Both the position numbers and the translations under genes were made by a program. The notes beneath the pieces were generated by a model that did no database searches, was not told the DNA's origin, and saw only the letters and a program-made list of their open reading frames with translations. This document shows, piece after piece, positions 52,605-62,269 of a stretch of DNA of 64,000 bases. Source of the stretch: Shinella daejeonensis (GTDB lineage: Bacteria > Pseudomonadota > Alphaproteobacteria > Rhizobiales > Rhizobiaceae); NCBI RefSeq assembly GCF_024281235.1, contig NZ_JAHWXY010000007.1:62001-126000 (forward strand), written 5' to 3'. Each line of letters opens with the position of its first letter. Position 1 is the stretch's first letter.

Positions 52605-52853
52605 TACGGAAGCATAGCCTGAAATTCTGAGATAGTCGGCGCATTCGGCCGGTGGGAAGGCGTCGAGCAATTCACCGGCCTTGCGCCACGTCGCCTCGAC
52701 AGTGCGGCGCACGGCTTGTCCCTTGTGGTTGCCGAGAGTGTCGAGGATCACGATGTCCCCCTTTGCGAGCGTGGGCACGAGGCCTTTCTGGACATAGAGG
52801 GTGAAGAGCTCGCCGTTGATCGGCCCGTCGATAATAGGCGCACAACTTTTCAA
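52605..52853 (-). pseudogene. IS630-family transposase remnant with internal deletion
   Basis: Minus-strand codons IIDGPINGELFTLYVQKGLV then PTLAKGDIVILDTLGNHKG (DDE core with D for the second Asp) run directly into LLDAFPPAECADYLRISGYA, the normal C-terminus. The segment between, including the catalytic Glu, is deleted. Not functional. Confidence 0.85.
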
Positions 52854-52912
52854 GGTTGCTTGATGCGGCTCGCCGCTGCTCCCGAACGCCTTGGCTGGTG
52901 CGCAGGGAGTAA

Positions 52913-52963
52913 TTGACAGAATAATATCGTTCCGCTAAAAGTATGACGTTCTGCATGAAGAAC
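52913..52963 (+). promoter_or_regulatory. Promoter with dyad upstream of the NMT1-type operon
   Basis: TTGACA (52913-52918), 17 bp, TAAAAG (52936-52941), then GTTCTGCATGAAGAAC (52948-52963), a dyad at the expected start point. The IclR protein encoded at the far end is a candidate binder. Confidence 0.55.
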
Positions 52964-52991
52964 AAATAAAATCACCAAGGGGATCTCAAAA

Positions 52992-54041
52992 ATGGGACAA
53001 TACCAGCCAACTCGGCGAGACGTTCTACGCCGCGCCACATCACTTTCCGTTCTGGCCGCGGCTTCGGCCGTAATGCCAAGTCTTGGACAGGCCCAGGAAC
53101 TCCCGGCAGAAATAACCTCCTTCGAAATCATCAGCGTCCGTGACCCGCAGCATTCCGCCCAGCTGGCTCTCGCACTTGAGAGCGGCTTCTTCAAAGAGGA
53201 GGGGCTCGATGTCACGGCCAATTACACTGTCAACGGGCCGGATCTTCCAAGCCTTGCGGCGAGCGGTCAGGTAAAAGTCCTATGCTCCGCTATGGAGCAT
53301 GTAGCTTCCCTCCGCCTTCGCGGGCTGGATTTCAAATGGATCATGAAGCTGTCCGATATCTCCAACACCCAGGGTGTCGTCATTGGTGAGGGGGCAGGAA
53401 TTAACAAGCCACAGGACCTGTCCGGCAAGCGAGTGGGCATGTTCCGCGGCGCTTCGGTCGAACTGGCGATTGAAAATATGTGCAAGGCTCACGGGATTGA
53501 TTTCAAGTCCTTGCAATTCATCAATATGGAGCCACCGGAGCAGGCCATCGCTTTGATGCGTAACGATATTGATGTGATGGCCTGCTGGGAGCCCTACGTC
53601 AGCAACGCCGCCAAGGTGGGGGGTCGGCTCTACTTCACTGGTGCCAAATCTTACATCGACAGCTCTGATGCTCCGACTGATGTCAATTGGCTTTACCTTG
53701 CAACGGGTCTGTCCGCGTCAAGCGACATGCGCGCGCAGGCACCGAACACGCTATTTCGTGTGATGCGCGCGATGATGCGTGCCAGCAAGCTGATTATCGA
53801 AGACCCGGCTGCCGCGGCTCCAGTTGTCGCCAAAGGTCTCGGCATTCCGCCTGAAGGATTGGACACAATCCTGCGCGCAAACGACTACAGACCTGATTTT
53901 GACGAACGACTTGCAGCCGGCTACCCCGATTATATCCGCTGGGCAGTGGAGCGGAAGTTCATGGATAGTTCCGTACCACTCGACGATATTCTGGAAAGGT
54001 CGTTTTTGACCAAGATTGCACCTCAGGCCGTTCGGATCTGA
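52992..54041 (+). CDS. ABC substrate-binding protein, NMT1/THI5/SsuA-like, Tat-exported
   Basis: A 349-aa periplasmic binding protein. A Tat-type signal ([19 protein letters not shown]) is followed by an NMT1 domain ([37 protein letters not shown]). The family takes up sulfonates, pyrimidine precursors, riboflavin and related small organics. It heads a six-gene unit with an ATPase, permease, deacetylase, epimerase and SDR. Substrate unknown. Confidence 0.92.
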   Translation: MGQYQPTRRDVLRRATSLSVLAAASAVMPSLGQAQELPAEITSFEIISVRDPQHSAQLALALESGFFKEEGLDVTANYTVNGPDLPSLAASGQVKVLCSAMEHVASLRLRGLDFKWIMKLSDISNTQGVVIGEGAGINKPQDLSGKRVGMFRGASVELAIENMCKAHGIDFKSLQFINMEPPEQAIALMRNDIDVMACWEPYVSNAAKVGGRLYFTGAKSYIDSSDAPTDVNWLYLATGLSASSDMRAQAPNTLFRVMRAMMRASKLIIEDPAAAAPVVAKGLGIPPEGLDTILRANDYRPDFDERLAAGYPDYIRWAVERKFMDSSVPLDDILERSFLTKIAPQAVRI

Positions 54042-54048
54042 GGCTCCC

Positions 54049-54831
54049 ATGGTCGGTCAGATTGTTGTCGAAAAGGTCGGGAAGACCTTTGGCGGGCGGC
54101 CGGGTTCTCCGGCCTTCACCGCCATCACAGGATTGAGCTGCGAAATCGCCGAGAACGAGTTCGTATGTTTGCTCGGTCCAAGCGGCTGCGGAAAGTCCAC
54201 GCTCCTCGGATTCATTGCGGGCCACGATCGTCCGAGTTCCGGCCGCGTCACGTTCAATGGGCGCGATATCCGAGGACCGGGTCCGGAGCGGGGAATGGTG
54301 TTCCAGCAGTATGCGTTGTTTCCTTGGTACACCGTAAAAAAGAACGTGTCGCTTGGCCTGGAGGCCAAGCGACTTTCCAAGTCCCGGATCGACGAAACTA
54401 CCGAGCGCGTGCTGAAGGCCGTTAATCTTTGGGAGCACCGGGATAGATTTCCGCGCGAGCTTTCCGGTGGGATGAAGCAGCGCGCAGCAATCGCCAGGAC
54501 ACTTGCGATAGAGCCTGAAGTCATTCTCATGGATGAGCCGTTCGGCGCGTTGGACGAGCAGACTCGGGAGCGCCTGCAAGACGAGCTCCTATCAATTTGG
54601 CAGGGAAATCGCCGGACCGTAGTCTTCGTTACGCACAGTGTCGAAGAAAGCGTGGTTCTCGCCGACCGCATTCTCGTAATGGGGCGCGGCGGAAGGATCG
54701 TAAGCGACATGGCGAATCCTGTTCCCAGGCCACGCGACCGACTGAGCAACGGTTTCATCGACTTCGAACGGCAAGTCCAACTGAAATTGCGCGAGGCCGA
54801 GCAATCTGGCGCATCTGTGCATCGAGGCTAG
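54049..54831 (+). CDS. ABC ATPase, SsuB/TauB/NrtD family
   Basis: A 260-aa ATPase with Walker [12 protein letters not shown], the [13 protein letters not shown] loop typical of the nitrate/sulfonate/bicarbonate group, signature [14 protein letters not shown] and Walker [16 protein letters not shown] 54049 starts 7 bases after the binding-protein stop. It powers the permease encoded next. Confidence 0.94.
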   Translation: MVGQIVVEKVGKTFGGRPGSPAFTAITGLSCEIAENEFVCLLGPSGCGKSTLLGFIAGHDRPSSGRVTFNGRDIRGPGPERGMVFQQYALFPWYTVKKNVSLGLEAKRLSKSRIDETTERVLKAVNLWEHRDRFPRELSGGMKQRAAIARTLAIEPEVILMDEPFGALDEQTRERLQDELLSIWQGNRRTVVFVTHSVEESVVLADRILVMGRGGRIVSDMANPVPRPRDRLSNGFIDFERQVQLKLREAEQSGASVHRG

Positions 54832-54835
54832 TTGC

Positions 54836-55654
54836 ATGACAGACATCTTGAGCAATCCGACGGCCGAGAAAAAAGCCTTTCCCGTGCTGGAGTTGATATC
54901 GCCGAAGATCTTCACACTTCTTGGCGTGATGATCGCATGGCAAATGCTGTCTGTCGCAAACGACAGATGGCATTTCTACAACGCGACCCTGGTGCCGTCG
55001 CCACTTGGTATCCTTAGTGCAGCAATCGACTTGTGGCGGCAGGGTACACTTTGGCCCCATGTTGCCGCGTCTTGCATCAGGGTTATAGAAGGTATGGCGA
55101 TCGCCATACCAATTGGCATTCTTCTGGCCTACGTCGTTGCGACCTACCGTTGGGCCGCAGTGATGTTCGACCCGATCATCGAACTTATCAGACCCATTCC
55201 CAGCCTGGCGCTTTTGCCTTTGTTCATCGTCTGGTTCGGTATTGGTGAGCTTACCAAGGTCGCATTCATCTCATATAGCGCGTTCTTCATCATCTACATC
55301 GCGACGCTCGAGGCCATCCGCGACGTTGACCCCATCCTTCTGCGAGCAGCCGGGAGCTTGGGTTTTTCACGGCAGCAGACTGCCTACCACATTACGTTCA
55401 AGGCGGTTTTTCCCCACGTCATGGTCGCAGTCCGCATAGCGCTGGCAACCTCATGGTTTGTCATCGTTGGCGCGGAGTTTCTCGCGGCTAACGAGGGCCT
55501 TGGATATCTGATCAACGTTTCGCGTGTGTGGTTTCAGATCAACACCATGATGGCGGGTGCTGCCCTGATCGGTCTTCTCGGCTTGGGCAGCAACTACCTG
55601 CTTCTCTCACTTGAGCGCCGGCTGTTTGCCTGGCGCGACCGAAAGCATTCGTAA
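54836..55654 (+). CDS. ABC permease, SsuC/TauC family
   Basis: A 272-aa permease with about six TM segments and an EAA-type loop (LRAAGSLGFSRQQTAYHITF, about residues 168-187). It starts 4 bases after the ATPase stop. A single permease type presumably homodimerises. Confidence 0.94.
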   Translation: MTDILSNPTAEKKAFPVLELISPKIFTLLGVMIAWQMLSVANDRWHFYNATLVPSPLGILSAAIDLWRQGTLWPHVAASCIRVIEGMAIAIPIGILLAYVVATYRWAAVMFDPIIELIRPIPSLALLPLFIVWFGIGELTKVAFISYSAFFIIYIATLEAIRDVDPILLRAAGSLGFSRQQTAYHITFKAVFPHVMVAVRIALATSWFVIVGAEFLAANEGLGYLINVSRVWFQINTMMAGAALIGLLGLGSNYLLLSLERRLFAWRDRKHS

Positions 55655-55670
55655 TTTGGAGGAATAATTC

Positions 55671-56642
55671 ATGCCCAATTCTTATGAAGACTACATGCCG
55701 CCGATCGATGTCGGACCCGGTCCACGCCGCAATTTTGTGGGATACGGCAAGCGTGGACTTAAGGTTCATTGGCCGGAGGGAAAACGCGTTGCGCTCGCTC
55801 TGGTGGTTAACTACGAGACCGGCGCTGAATCATCCTGGGCATCGGGCGATCGGCGAAACGACAGGATCTTCGAATTCCCCTATAATCTGGAGCCGCAGTT
55901 CCGTGACCTTGCGACAGAGGCTGTTTCGGAGTACGGCGGCCGCGCCGGTGTCTGGCGCATCCAGCGCATGCTCGACGAATTGGGTATTAAGTGCACATTT
56001 TCGGCCTGCGCGGTCGCGCTGAAGCGCAATCCGGAGGTGGGGGCTTATATCCGCGAGGCAGGTCACGAAGGATCTTCGCACGGCTTCCGCTGGGAGGAAG
56101 TCTGGAAGATGGCGCGTGCCCATGAGCGCGCGCATATCGATGCAGCTATCGAGATCATTCGAGAAACATGCGGCGAACGTCCGATCGGTTGGCAGACGAG
56201 GCATAGCGGCTCGCTCAACACGCGCGAACTCCTCGTGGAGGAGGGGGGCTTCCTCTACGACTGTGATTCCACAGCGGACGACGTGCCGTTCTATACCGAG
56301 GTTCTCGGAAAGCAGCATCTCGTTCTGCCTTACTCAAGCACCTACAACGACCATCGCTTTATCATCGGGCAGGGTTATTCCAAACCACAGGATTTCTTCG
56401 ACTACTGTAAAGACGGCATCGACTATCTGCGCCGTGAAGGTGAGACCCGTCCCAAGATGATGACGATCGGGATCCATGCGCACTGGATGGGGCAGGCAGC
56501 ACGGTGTGCCGCGCTTCATCGCTTCTTGGAGTACTGCCTGGCCGCGGGCGATGTGTGGATTGCGCGCCGCCGTGACATTGCCGAGTGGTTTGCGGCCAAC
56601 CATCAGTCCTTCGTCGCCGCCACTGAGAAAGAGCCATCCTGA
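55671..56642 (+). CDS. Polysaccharide-deacetylase-fold amidohydrolase, PuuE/allantoinase-like
   Basis: A 323-aa NodB-fold protein. It has NYETGAESSW near residue 46, CTFSACAVAL, EGSSHGFRWEEVW and a late IGIHAHWMGQAARC. The layout matches PuuE-type allantoinases and related ureide or cyclic-amide hydrolases rather than sugar deacetylases. It probably opens or deacylates the imported compound. Its TGA overlaps the next ATG. Confidence 0.85.
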   Translation: MPNSYEDYMPPIDVGPGPRRNFVGYGKRGLKVHWPEGKRVALALVVNYETGAESSWASGDRRNDRIFEFPYNLEPQFRDLATEAVSEYGGRAGVWRIQRMLDELGIKCTFSACAVALKRNPEVGAYIREAGHEGSSHGFRWEEVWKMARAHERAHIDAAIEIIRETCGERPIGWQTRHSGSLNTRELLVEEGGFLYDCDSTADDVPFYTEVLGKQHLVLPYSSTYNDHRFIIGQGYSKPQDFFDYCKDGIDYLRREGETRPKMMTIGIHAHWMGQAARCAALHRFLEYCLAAGDVWIARRRDIAEWFAANHQSFVAATEKEPS

Positions 56643-57520
56643 TGGGGAAGCCACGGAGCGGCCGGCGTTGTCTCGTGACAGGGCATACCGGCTATATTGG
56701 GCGCGCGCTGGTGCGCGCCCTTGAGGAAGGTGGCCACAATGTGGAGGGCCTCGCCGAGGCGGATGGAACATTTGTCGATCTCCTTGACCATCAGGCTGTG
56801 GCTCGCGTTGTAGAGCGTGTTCGACCACACACTCTCTTTCATATGGGCGGCGTATCCGGACCTATGTGCCATGCGGACGACCCCGTGCAGGTGCTCATGG
56901 TAAATGTTGTCGGGTCTGAAGCTCTCTTGAATGCAGCCGCCAAGTATGGCGTTTCGCGCATTGTAACGGCTGGCTCGGTGGCGGGATATGCCCGTCCGGG
57001 ACCTTTCGGCCCTGAGCCGGACAACGTCTATGGGCTGACAAAGCGCGTCTTGGAACTGCAAACCCGTCTTTGGGCAAGACGTACCGGGCGCGAAGCGACC
57101 TGTGTGCGCATCGGATCGGTTTACGGTGTTGGTCGACAGACCGAAAATCCGATCCATAAGATGGTGAGCGATGCTCTGCGGACGAATGAAATTCGCTATG
57201 AGTCGTATCGGATGGAGCCTTGTATCGAGATCGGGACATGCGTCTCCTTGATTGCCGCCCTCGCCGATGTCGAGCACCTGCGGCCCCGCTACGACGCGGT
57301 GACTGAACGACCATGCTCCAGCGAGGTCGCCGGGATTGTTGCCAAGCTTACGGGCGCCAAGCATTCACCGCATATGGCCGAGAACGGCGTGCACCCGGAG
57401 TTTCCGGAGGACTTTGACTCAAGTGCGTTGTCGACCGATGCGGGGCAGATCCCGCACGCCACCCTGGAGAATGCAATTTTCAGGATTATTCGGTCCTATG
57501 ACGCATATCCGGTAAAATGA
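56642..57520 (+). CDS. NAD-dependent epimerase/dehydratase (extended SDR)
   Basis: A 292-aa extended SDR with VTGHTGYIG (residues 12-20) and the YxxxK site as NVYGLTKRVLE. GSVAG carries the catalytic Ser. It could act on a sugar-like part of the imported compound. It overlaps the previous stop by one base, so translation is coupled. Confidence 0.88.
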   Translation: MGKPRSGRRCLVTGHTGYIGRALVRALEEGGHNVEGLAEADGTFVDLLDHQAVARVVERVRPHTLFHMGGVSGPMCHADDPVQVLMVNVVGSEALLNAAAKYGVSRIVTAGSVAGYARPGPFGPEPDNVYGLTKRVLELQTRLWARRTGREATCVRIGSVYGVGRQTENPIHKMVSDALRTNEIRYESYRMEPCIEIGTCVSLIAALADVEHLRPRYDAVTERPCSSEVAGIVAKLTGAKHSPHMAENGVHPEFPEDFDSSALSTDAGQIPHATLENAIFRIIRSYDAYPVK

Positions 57521-57530
57521 GGAAATCGAC

Positions 57531-58277
57531 ATGTTGCTTGAAGATCGAACTGCGCTCATCACGGGAGCGGCAGGTGGGATAGGCGCGGCTATCGCTCAGC
57601 TGTTCGTCGAAAACGGCGCACGGGTGATGCTTGCCGACGCCGATTTTGAACAGCTCCAGGTTGTTGAAAAACGGCTGCTGGAGGCCGGCGGTGACGTCCA
57701 CGCCCGACAGGTGGACGTCACTAGCGAGCGGGACGTCGAGGACCTGATCACAGCGGTCGAGCGCGCACTTGGTAGAGTTGATATCCTTGTCAATTCGGCG
57801 GGCGCGATATCGGAAGCTGGCGTGGAGGCAATGACACTTGACGAATGGCGACGCATAATGATGTGCAATCTGGACGCCGTTTTTCTCACCTGCCGCGCTG
57901 TACTTCCCGGCATGCGGCGACATGGTTGGGGCCGTATAGTGAATATAGCAAGTCAGATCGGCCAACGAGGTGCGCCCCGCTTCGCGCATTATGCGGCCTC
58001 AAAGGCTGGCGTTATTGCCTTTACGAAATCGCTGAGCCGCGAGGTTGCCCGTGAAGGCATATTGGTCAATGCGATCGCACCAGGGCCGGTTTTGACGGAT
58101 TTCAACAAGGGCCTGGCCCCTGAAACGCTTGCGCGTACGGCGTCCATGCTTCCGCTCGGGCGCTCTGCCATCCCCTCGGAAATTGCCGGTTCCGCCCTTC
58201 TGCTGGCTTCAAGCCCACATGGTGATGTTTTTGTTGGACAAACACTCGGACCGAATTGCGGAGACGTAATGCTCTGA
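57531..58277 (+). CDS. Short-chain dehydrogenase (FabG-like)
   Basis: A 248-aa classical SDR with ITGAAGGIGAA (residues 10-20), NSAGAI, IASQIGQRG and YAASKAG. It is the last gene of the NMT1-type operon. It starts 10 bases after the epimerase and is probably a catabolic alcohol dehydrogenase. Substrate unknown. Confidence 0.93.
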   Translation: MLLEDRTALITGAAGGIGAAIAQLFVENGARVMLADADFEQLQVVEKRLLEAGGDVHARQVDVTSERDVEDLITAVERALGRVDILVNSAGAISEAGVEAMTLDEWRRIMMCNLDAVFLTCRAVLPGMRRHGWGRIVNIASQIGQRGAPRFAHYAASKAGVIAFTKSLSREVAREGILVNAIAPGPVLTDFNKGLAPETLARTASMLPLGRSAIPSEIAGSALLLASSPHGDVFVGQTLGPNCGDVML

Positions 58278-58303
58278 GTGAACCATGGGCGTCGAGCGCG
58301 AAG

Positions 58304-59191
58304 CTATTCGCGTTCGACCTCTTGGAACGGTCGGGGAAAATCCGGAGGAACGATGCTCCCGAACAGGCGGTGGATCTCTTCCACCGCCACAACGAGATGA
58401 TGGGCGGCCGTGTCCTCAAGAGCGTTGAAGCTTGTAGTCCGTCCCACGCAGTCGAAGATGTAGCGGACCCGCCCATCGCGGCCAAACACGGGGAGGGCGA
58501 GCGCCATGATGCCTGGCGTGAATTCTCCAACGCTCCGCGAGTAGCCCCGGGTCCGTGTTGTCCTAAGCTCCATCCGCGCCTCATTGGCGCCAACCACGGT
58601 GTCGGCGGTGTATCGCTTAAGGGTCGCCGCAGCAAACCAGGCGTCGATCTCAAATTCTTTCTGCCAAGCGAGATATGCACGCATATGTGCAGGCGCATCG
58701 CGCGGTAATCGATATCCTGAGGGGTAGGAGATTTCTATGTCCTGCGTCGCGCTCACCTGGTCGAGAATGAGGAAGCTATGATCGGCTAAAGGCTCTGACA
58801 GGACGCAGGACAATCCAGTGTGTGCTGTGAACTGCTCCATTATCGGGCGCAGAGTGGCGTGATTAACCTGGCGGTCGAGGATGGAAGAGAGATCGCGGCT
58901 AACACCGATGTGCAACTCATAATTGCGCGCGTTCGTATCGAACCTAAGCCAGTCGAAGTACACGAGTGTTTTGAGAAGGCCGTGACAATGGCTCTTGCTG
59001 ATCTCCAGGCGATCTGCGACCTCCGCAAGCGCCATCGGCCTGCGTGCCTCGTTGAGGAGCTTGATAATACGAACCGCTTTCTGAAGCGCGGGCACCAGAG
59101 GCACCTTGTCTTCAGCGTCATCCAAAGGCGCAACACCTGTTAATTTGTGCCGGCCGCTATCGGTTTCTTCCAGGGATTCGTAAGTGCTCAT
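58304..59191 (-). CDS. IclR-family transcription regulator
   Basis: A 295-aa regulator. The winged HTH is about residues 35-90 (MALAEVADRLEISKSHCHGL) and the IclR effector domain follows. It is convergent with the operon it likely controls, 26 bases from the SDR stop. ATG 59191 is chosen; a TTG 12 codons upstream is possible. The dyad at 52948 is a candidate target. Confidence 0.9.
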   Translation of the reverse strand: MSTYESLEETDSGRHKLTGVAPLDDAEDKVPLVPALQKAVRIIKLLNEARRPMALAEVADRLEISKSHCHGLLKTLVYFDWLRFDTNARNYELHIGVSRDLSSILDRQVNHATLRPIMEQFTAHTGLSCVLSEPLADHSFLILDQVSATQDIEISYPSGYRLPRDAPAHMRAYLAWQKEFEIDAWFAAATLKRYTADTVVGANEARMELRTTRTRGYSRSVGEFTPGIMALALPVFGRDGRVRYIFDCVGRTTSFNALEDTAAHHLVVAVEEIHRLFGSIVPPDFPRPFQEVERE

Positions 59192-59227
59192 GTCGCAACA
59201 AATAGCGTAGTTCTCCACCCGCCTCAA

Positions 59228-59663
59228 TGTAGATAACGGGAACCATTCGTTTATCCAGAGTTGTATGATCGACGCGCATCACTGGCTATCGCGTAATGGT
59301 GATTGTAAACGCTTGTCCTTCTTGGCCGCTCGGTTCCTGCGTTCGGCAGTGACTCGCTGCAAGCCAGCCTTGGTCAGGTTCACGTGGAAGCGATGCCGTC
59401 GGCGCTGATAGTGGCAGGTCACTTCAGCCGGTGCGTAGCCGAGCAGATTAGTGGACCTTCAACAGGAGAGATCAGCGTTGCGATCCACATCCGCATGCTT
59501 TGCCGATCCTTGACCGACATCGTGCTGCGCGGACTGGGGAGGCCGGTTGAGTCCGCCGGCGCCCTAACGTGATGAGCCTTTCGTAAATCCATAGGCCTCG
59601 AGTTCAAATCCTTTCATGAGCTTTACTGGCCGCGTGTTCATGACCCTTCCGATATCGTCGTGA
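59228..59663. other. Region without a supported gene
   Basis: No intact gene is visible. Minus-strand codons near 59290-59440 (HYQRRRHRFHVNLTKAGLQR) look like debris I cannot place. Confidence 0.4.
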
Positions 59664-60383
59664 TTATTCCGCGGCGGCGAGGGGGCCGAAGGAGACGTCG
59701 GTCGTATAATTCTCGCGCAGGAACGCGATGAAATTGTCCTGGAATTGCCGCGTATGGGCGTGGGCCAGTTCGTCGGCTAGCTCGACATTCTTGGCGCGAA
59801 TCGCGTCCAGCATCAGCTCGTGCTCGTCGGTCAGCAGATAGCCGTCGCCGGTGCGCTCCAGATATTCGAAATGCAGGTGCAGCATGCGCTGGCCCTGGTT
59901 CAAGAGCCGCTCGTAGAAGGAGGCGAGATAGGCGTTCTTGCCGGCATAGGCGACGGCCATATGGAACTGCTTGTTGGCCTCCGACATCTTCAGGTGCTGG
60001 TCGGTCTTCACCGCCGCCTCGAATTCCTTCTGGCGCCGGGCGATGATCTTCAGGTCCGCCTCCGTGCGCAGCGCGGCGGCAAGGCGCGTGTTCATGCGCT
60101 GGGCGACGTCGAGCGCCTCAACGTATTTCGGGAAGCTCGCCACCTCGATCGGGGCGACGATGGTGCTGCGGTTGGAAAGCGTGACCACCAGCTCCTCGCC
60201 GGCCAGCCGGATCAGCGCCTCGCGGATCGGCGAGCGCGACATGGCGAAGCGTTCGGCCAGCGTCGTCTCGTCGAGCAACTGGCCGGGCGGCAGGGCGAGC
60301 GCCAGGATCTCGTTGCGCAGCGTGTCGTACACGCTTTTCGAGCCCGTTCCGCGCACCCGTTTCGATTCAATTTCCTCAGACAC
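59664..60383 (-). CDS. GntR-family (FCD) transcription regulator
   Basis: A 239-aa regulator with a winged HTH (about residues 15-75, FAMSRSPIREALIRLAGEEL) and an FCD domain (NKQFHMAVAYAGKN). It is divergent from the polar-amino-acid ABC operon and probably controls it through GTCGACA sites in the shared promoter. Confidence 0.93.
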   Translation of the reverse strand: MSEEIESKRVRGTGSKSVYDTLRNEILALALPPGQLLDETTLAERFAMSRSPIREALIRLAGEELVVTLSNRSTIVAPIEVASFPKYVEALDVAQRMNTRLAAALRTEADLKIIARRQKEFEAAVKTDQHLKMSEANKQFHMAVAYAGKNAYLASFYERLLNQGQRMLHLHFEYLERTGDGYLLTDEHELMLDAIRAKNVELADELAHAHTRQFQDNFIAFLRENYTTDVSFGPLAAAE

Positions 60384-60454
60384 TTACGTCCCTTTCCGCA
60401 TTTCGGGGCCATTGGGCCAGAAAAACCGGCGCGCAGCAATCGTAAAATTTCCGC

Positions 60455-60498
60455 TTGACTTTGTCGACAGGCTGGCGACATAAATTGATCAGTCGACA
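60455..60498 (+). promoter_or_regulatory. Promoter with GTCGACA repeats before the amino-acid ABC operon
   Basis: TTGACT (60455-60460), 17 bp, ACATAA (60478-60483). TGTCGACA (60462-60469) lies between the boxes and AGTCGACA (60491-60498) follows the -10. This is a likely GntR repression site. Confidence 0.6.
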
Positions 60499-60583
60499 CG
60501 GAGCCGACAAAAAGACCATAAGAACGGCCGAAGCCGACGGGTGGAACCGCGCTATCCAGCGCTTGAAAAAATGGGGAATGCAC

Positions 60584-61417
60584 ATGCTTTCGACTGTGAT
60601 GACGTCCGCTCTGCGGACGACGGCCGCGCTCGCCCTCGTGGCGGGGCTTTCGACGACGGCCGCCATGGCTCAGACCGCGGAAGGCTACTGGCAGGGCGTC
60701 CAGAAGAGCGGCACGCTGCGCTGCGGTGCCGCCGTCGCCCCGCCCTATGTGATGCGCGATCCGGCGAGCGGCGAATATTCCGGCTTCTACGCCGACCTCT
60801 GCCGCGAATTCGCCGAGGTGCTGCAGGTCAAGCCGGAATTCGTCGATACGACCTGGGACAATATCGTGGCGGGCCTCCAGGCCGGCAAATGGGATGTGTC
60901 GCTGGCGCTGAACCGCACGCCGGCCCGCGCCATGGCGGTGCAGTTCTCCATTCCCGCCATGGAGTACCAGATCTCGCTCGCCTACAACAAGGACAACCCG
61001 AAGATCCCGGCCGGCGCCGCCTCCGTCGCCGATATCGACAAGGCCGACGTCACGCTCGCCGTCATGTCCGGCACGGCGCAGGACAAGGCGATCTCGGCTG
61101 CGGTCAGGACCGCGACGATCCTGCGCCTTCCGACCAATGACGAAACGCGCCTTGCCGTCGTCTCCCGCCGGGCGGATATCCTGGTCGACGCCTCCGACAC
61201 CAACCAGCTCTTCACCCAGTCGAACCCGGACTGGGCGGTCGCGCTCAACCCGACGCCGGCGCTCGCCAAGCAGGGCGTCTCCTTCGGCCTGCCACACCAG
61301 CTTTCCGCCGCCGATGTCGAGGTGGTCGACATCTTCCTGGAGGAGCGGGTGGCGACCGGCCATGTCGAGGAGCTGATCCGCAAGGCGGTCGACCAGGTCC
61401 TCGAGGCCGGCGACTGA
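60584..61417 (+). CDS. Polar-amino-acid ABC substrate-binding protein (SBP_bac_3)
   Basis: A 277-aa periplasmic protein. The signal peptide ends at about residue 28 (AAMA-Q), followed by a family 3 domain (GTLRCGAAVAPPYVMRDPAS, FYADLCREFAEVL, DVSLALNRTPARA). The ATG at 60584 follows GGGGA at good spacing; ATG 60578 is too close to it. Substrate unknown, probably an amino acid or derivative. Confidence 0.92.
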   Translation: MLSTVMTSALRTTAALALVAGLSTTAAMAQTAEGYWQGVQKSGTLRCGAAVAPPYVMRDPASGEYSGFYADLCREFAEVLQVKPEFVDTTWDNIVAGLQAGKWDVSLALNRTPARAMAVQFSIPAMEYQISLAYNKDNPKIPAGAASVADIDKADVTLAVMSGTAQDKAISAAVRTATILRLPTNDETRLAVVSRRADILVDASDTNQLFTQSNPDWAVALNPTPALAKQGVSFGLPHQLSAADVEVVDIFLEERVATGHVEELIRKAVDQVLEAGD

Positions 61418-61491
61418 GGCCGGGAACCGAACCATGCCGGAGCCGCCCCGCGGCGGCTCCGCTTCCTGTCTCACGGAGGAGAGTTTGCACG

Positions 61492-62259
61492 ATGCCGGAT
61501 AGCGCCCCGCTGGTTAGGATTGAAGGACTGCACAAGAGCTACGGCGGCGTCGTCAAGGTGCTGCAGGGCCTCGATATCGAGATGAAGGCGGGCGACCGCG
61601 TCGTCGTCATCGGCCCGTCCGGCGGTGGCAAGTCCACGCTGCTGCGCGTGCTGATGGGGCTGGAGAAGATCGACAGCGGCTCCGTCTCCTTCGCCGGTAA
61701 GTCCTATATCTCCGCCGACGGCGGCAGGACCGCCATCGACGCGAAGGTCCGGCGCTCGATCGGTATGGTCTTCCAGCACTATACGCTGTTCCCGCATCTG
61801 AGCGTGTTGGGCAACCTCGTCCTCGCGCCGATGAAGGTGCGGGGCGAGAAGAGGGCCGCGGCCGAGGAGCGGGCCATGGCGCTCCTCACGCGCTTCGGCC
61901 TCGCCCAGAAGGCGCGTTCCTACCCGGCCCAGCTTTCCGGCGGGCAGAAGCAGCGTGTCGCCATCGCCCGCGCGCTGATGCTCGATCCGAAACTCATGCT
62001 GTTCGACGAGGTAACCTCCGCGCTCGATCCCGAGCTGGTGGCCGAGGTCGAGCAGGTTATCCTACAGCTCGCCCAGCAGCAGATGCCCATGGTCATCGTC
62101 ACCCACGACATGTGGTTCGCCCGCAACATCGCCTCCCGCGTCATCTTCTGCGCCGGCGGCGTCGTCGTCGAGGACGGCCCGCCCGAACAGGTGCTGGGCT
62201 CGCCGAAGGGGGAGCGCACGCGCGAATTCATCGAGCGGGTGTTCCACATCCGGCATTGA
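61492..62259 (+). CDS. Polar-amino-acid ABC ATPase (GlnQ/HisP family)
   Basis: A 255-aa ATPase with Walker A GPSGGGKSTLL, RSIGMVFQHYTLFPH, signature LSGGQKQRVAIARAL and Walker B LMLFDEVTSALDPE. The EVTSALD sequence is typical of the GlnQ group. It lies after the binding-protein gene and before two permeases. Confidence 0.95.
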   Translation: MPDSAPLVRIEGLHKSYGGVVKVLQGLDIEMKAGDRVVVIGPSGGGKSTLLRVLMGLEKIDSGSVSFAGKSYISADGGRTAIDAKVRRSIGMVFQHYTLFPHLSVLGNLVLAPMKVRGEKRAAAEERAMALLTRFGLAQKARSYPAQLSGGQKQRVAIARALMLDPKLMLFDEVTSALDPELVAEVEQVILQLAQQQMPMVIVTHDMWFARNIASRVIFCAGGVVVEDGPPEQVLGSPKGERTREFIERVFHIRH

Positions 62260-62269
62260 GGGGCGGGCC

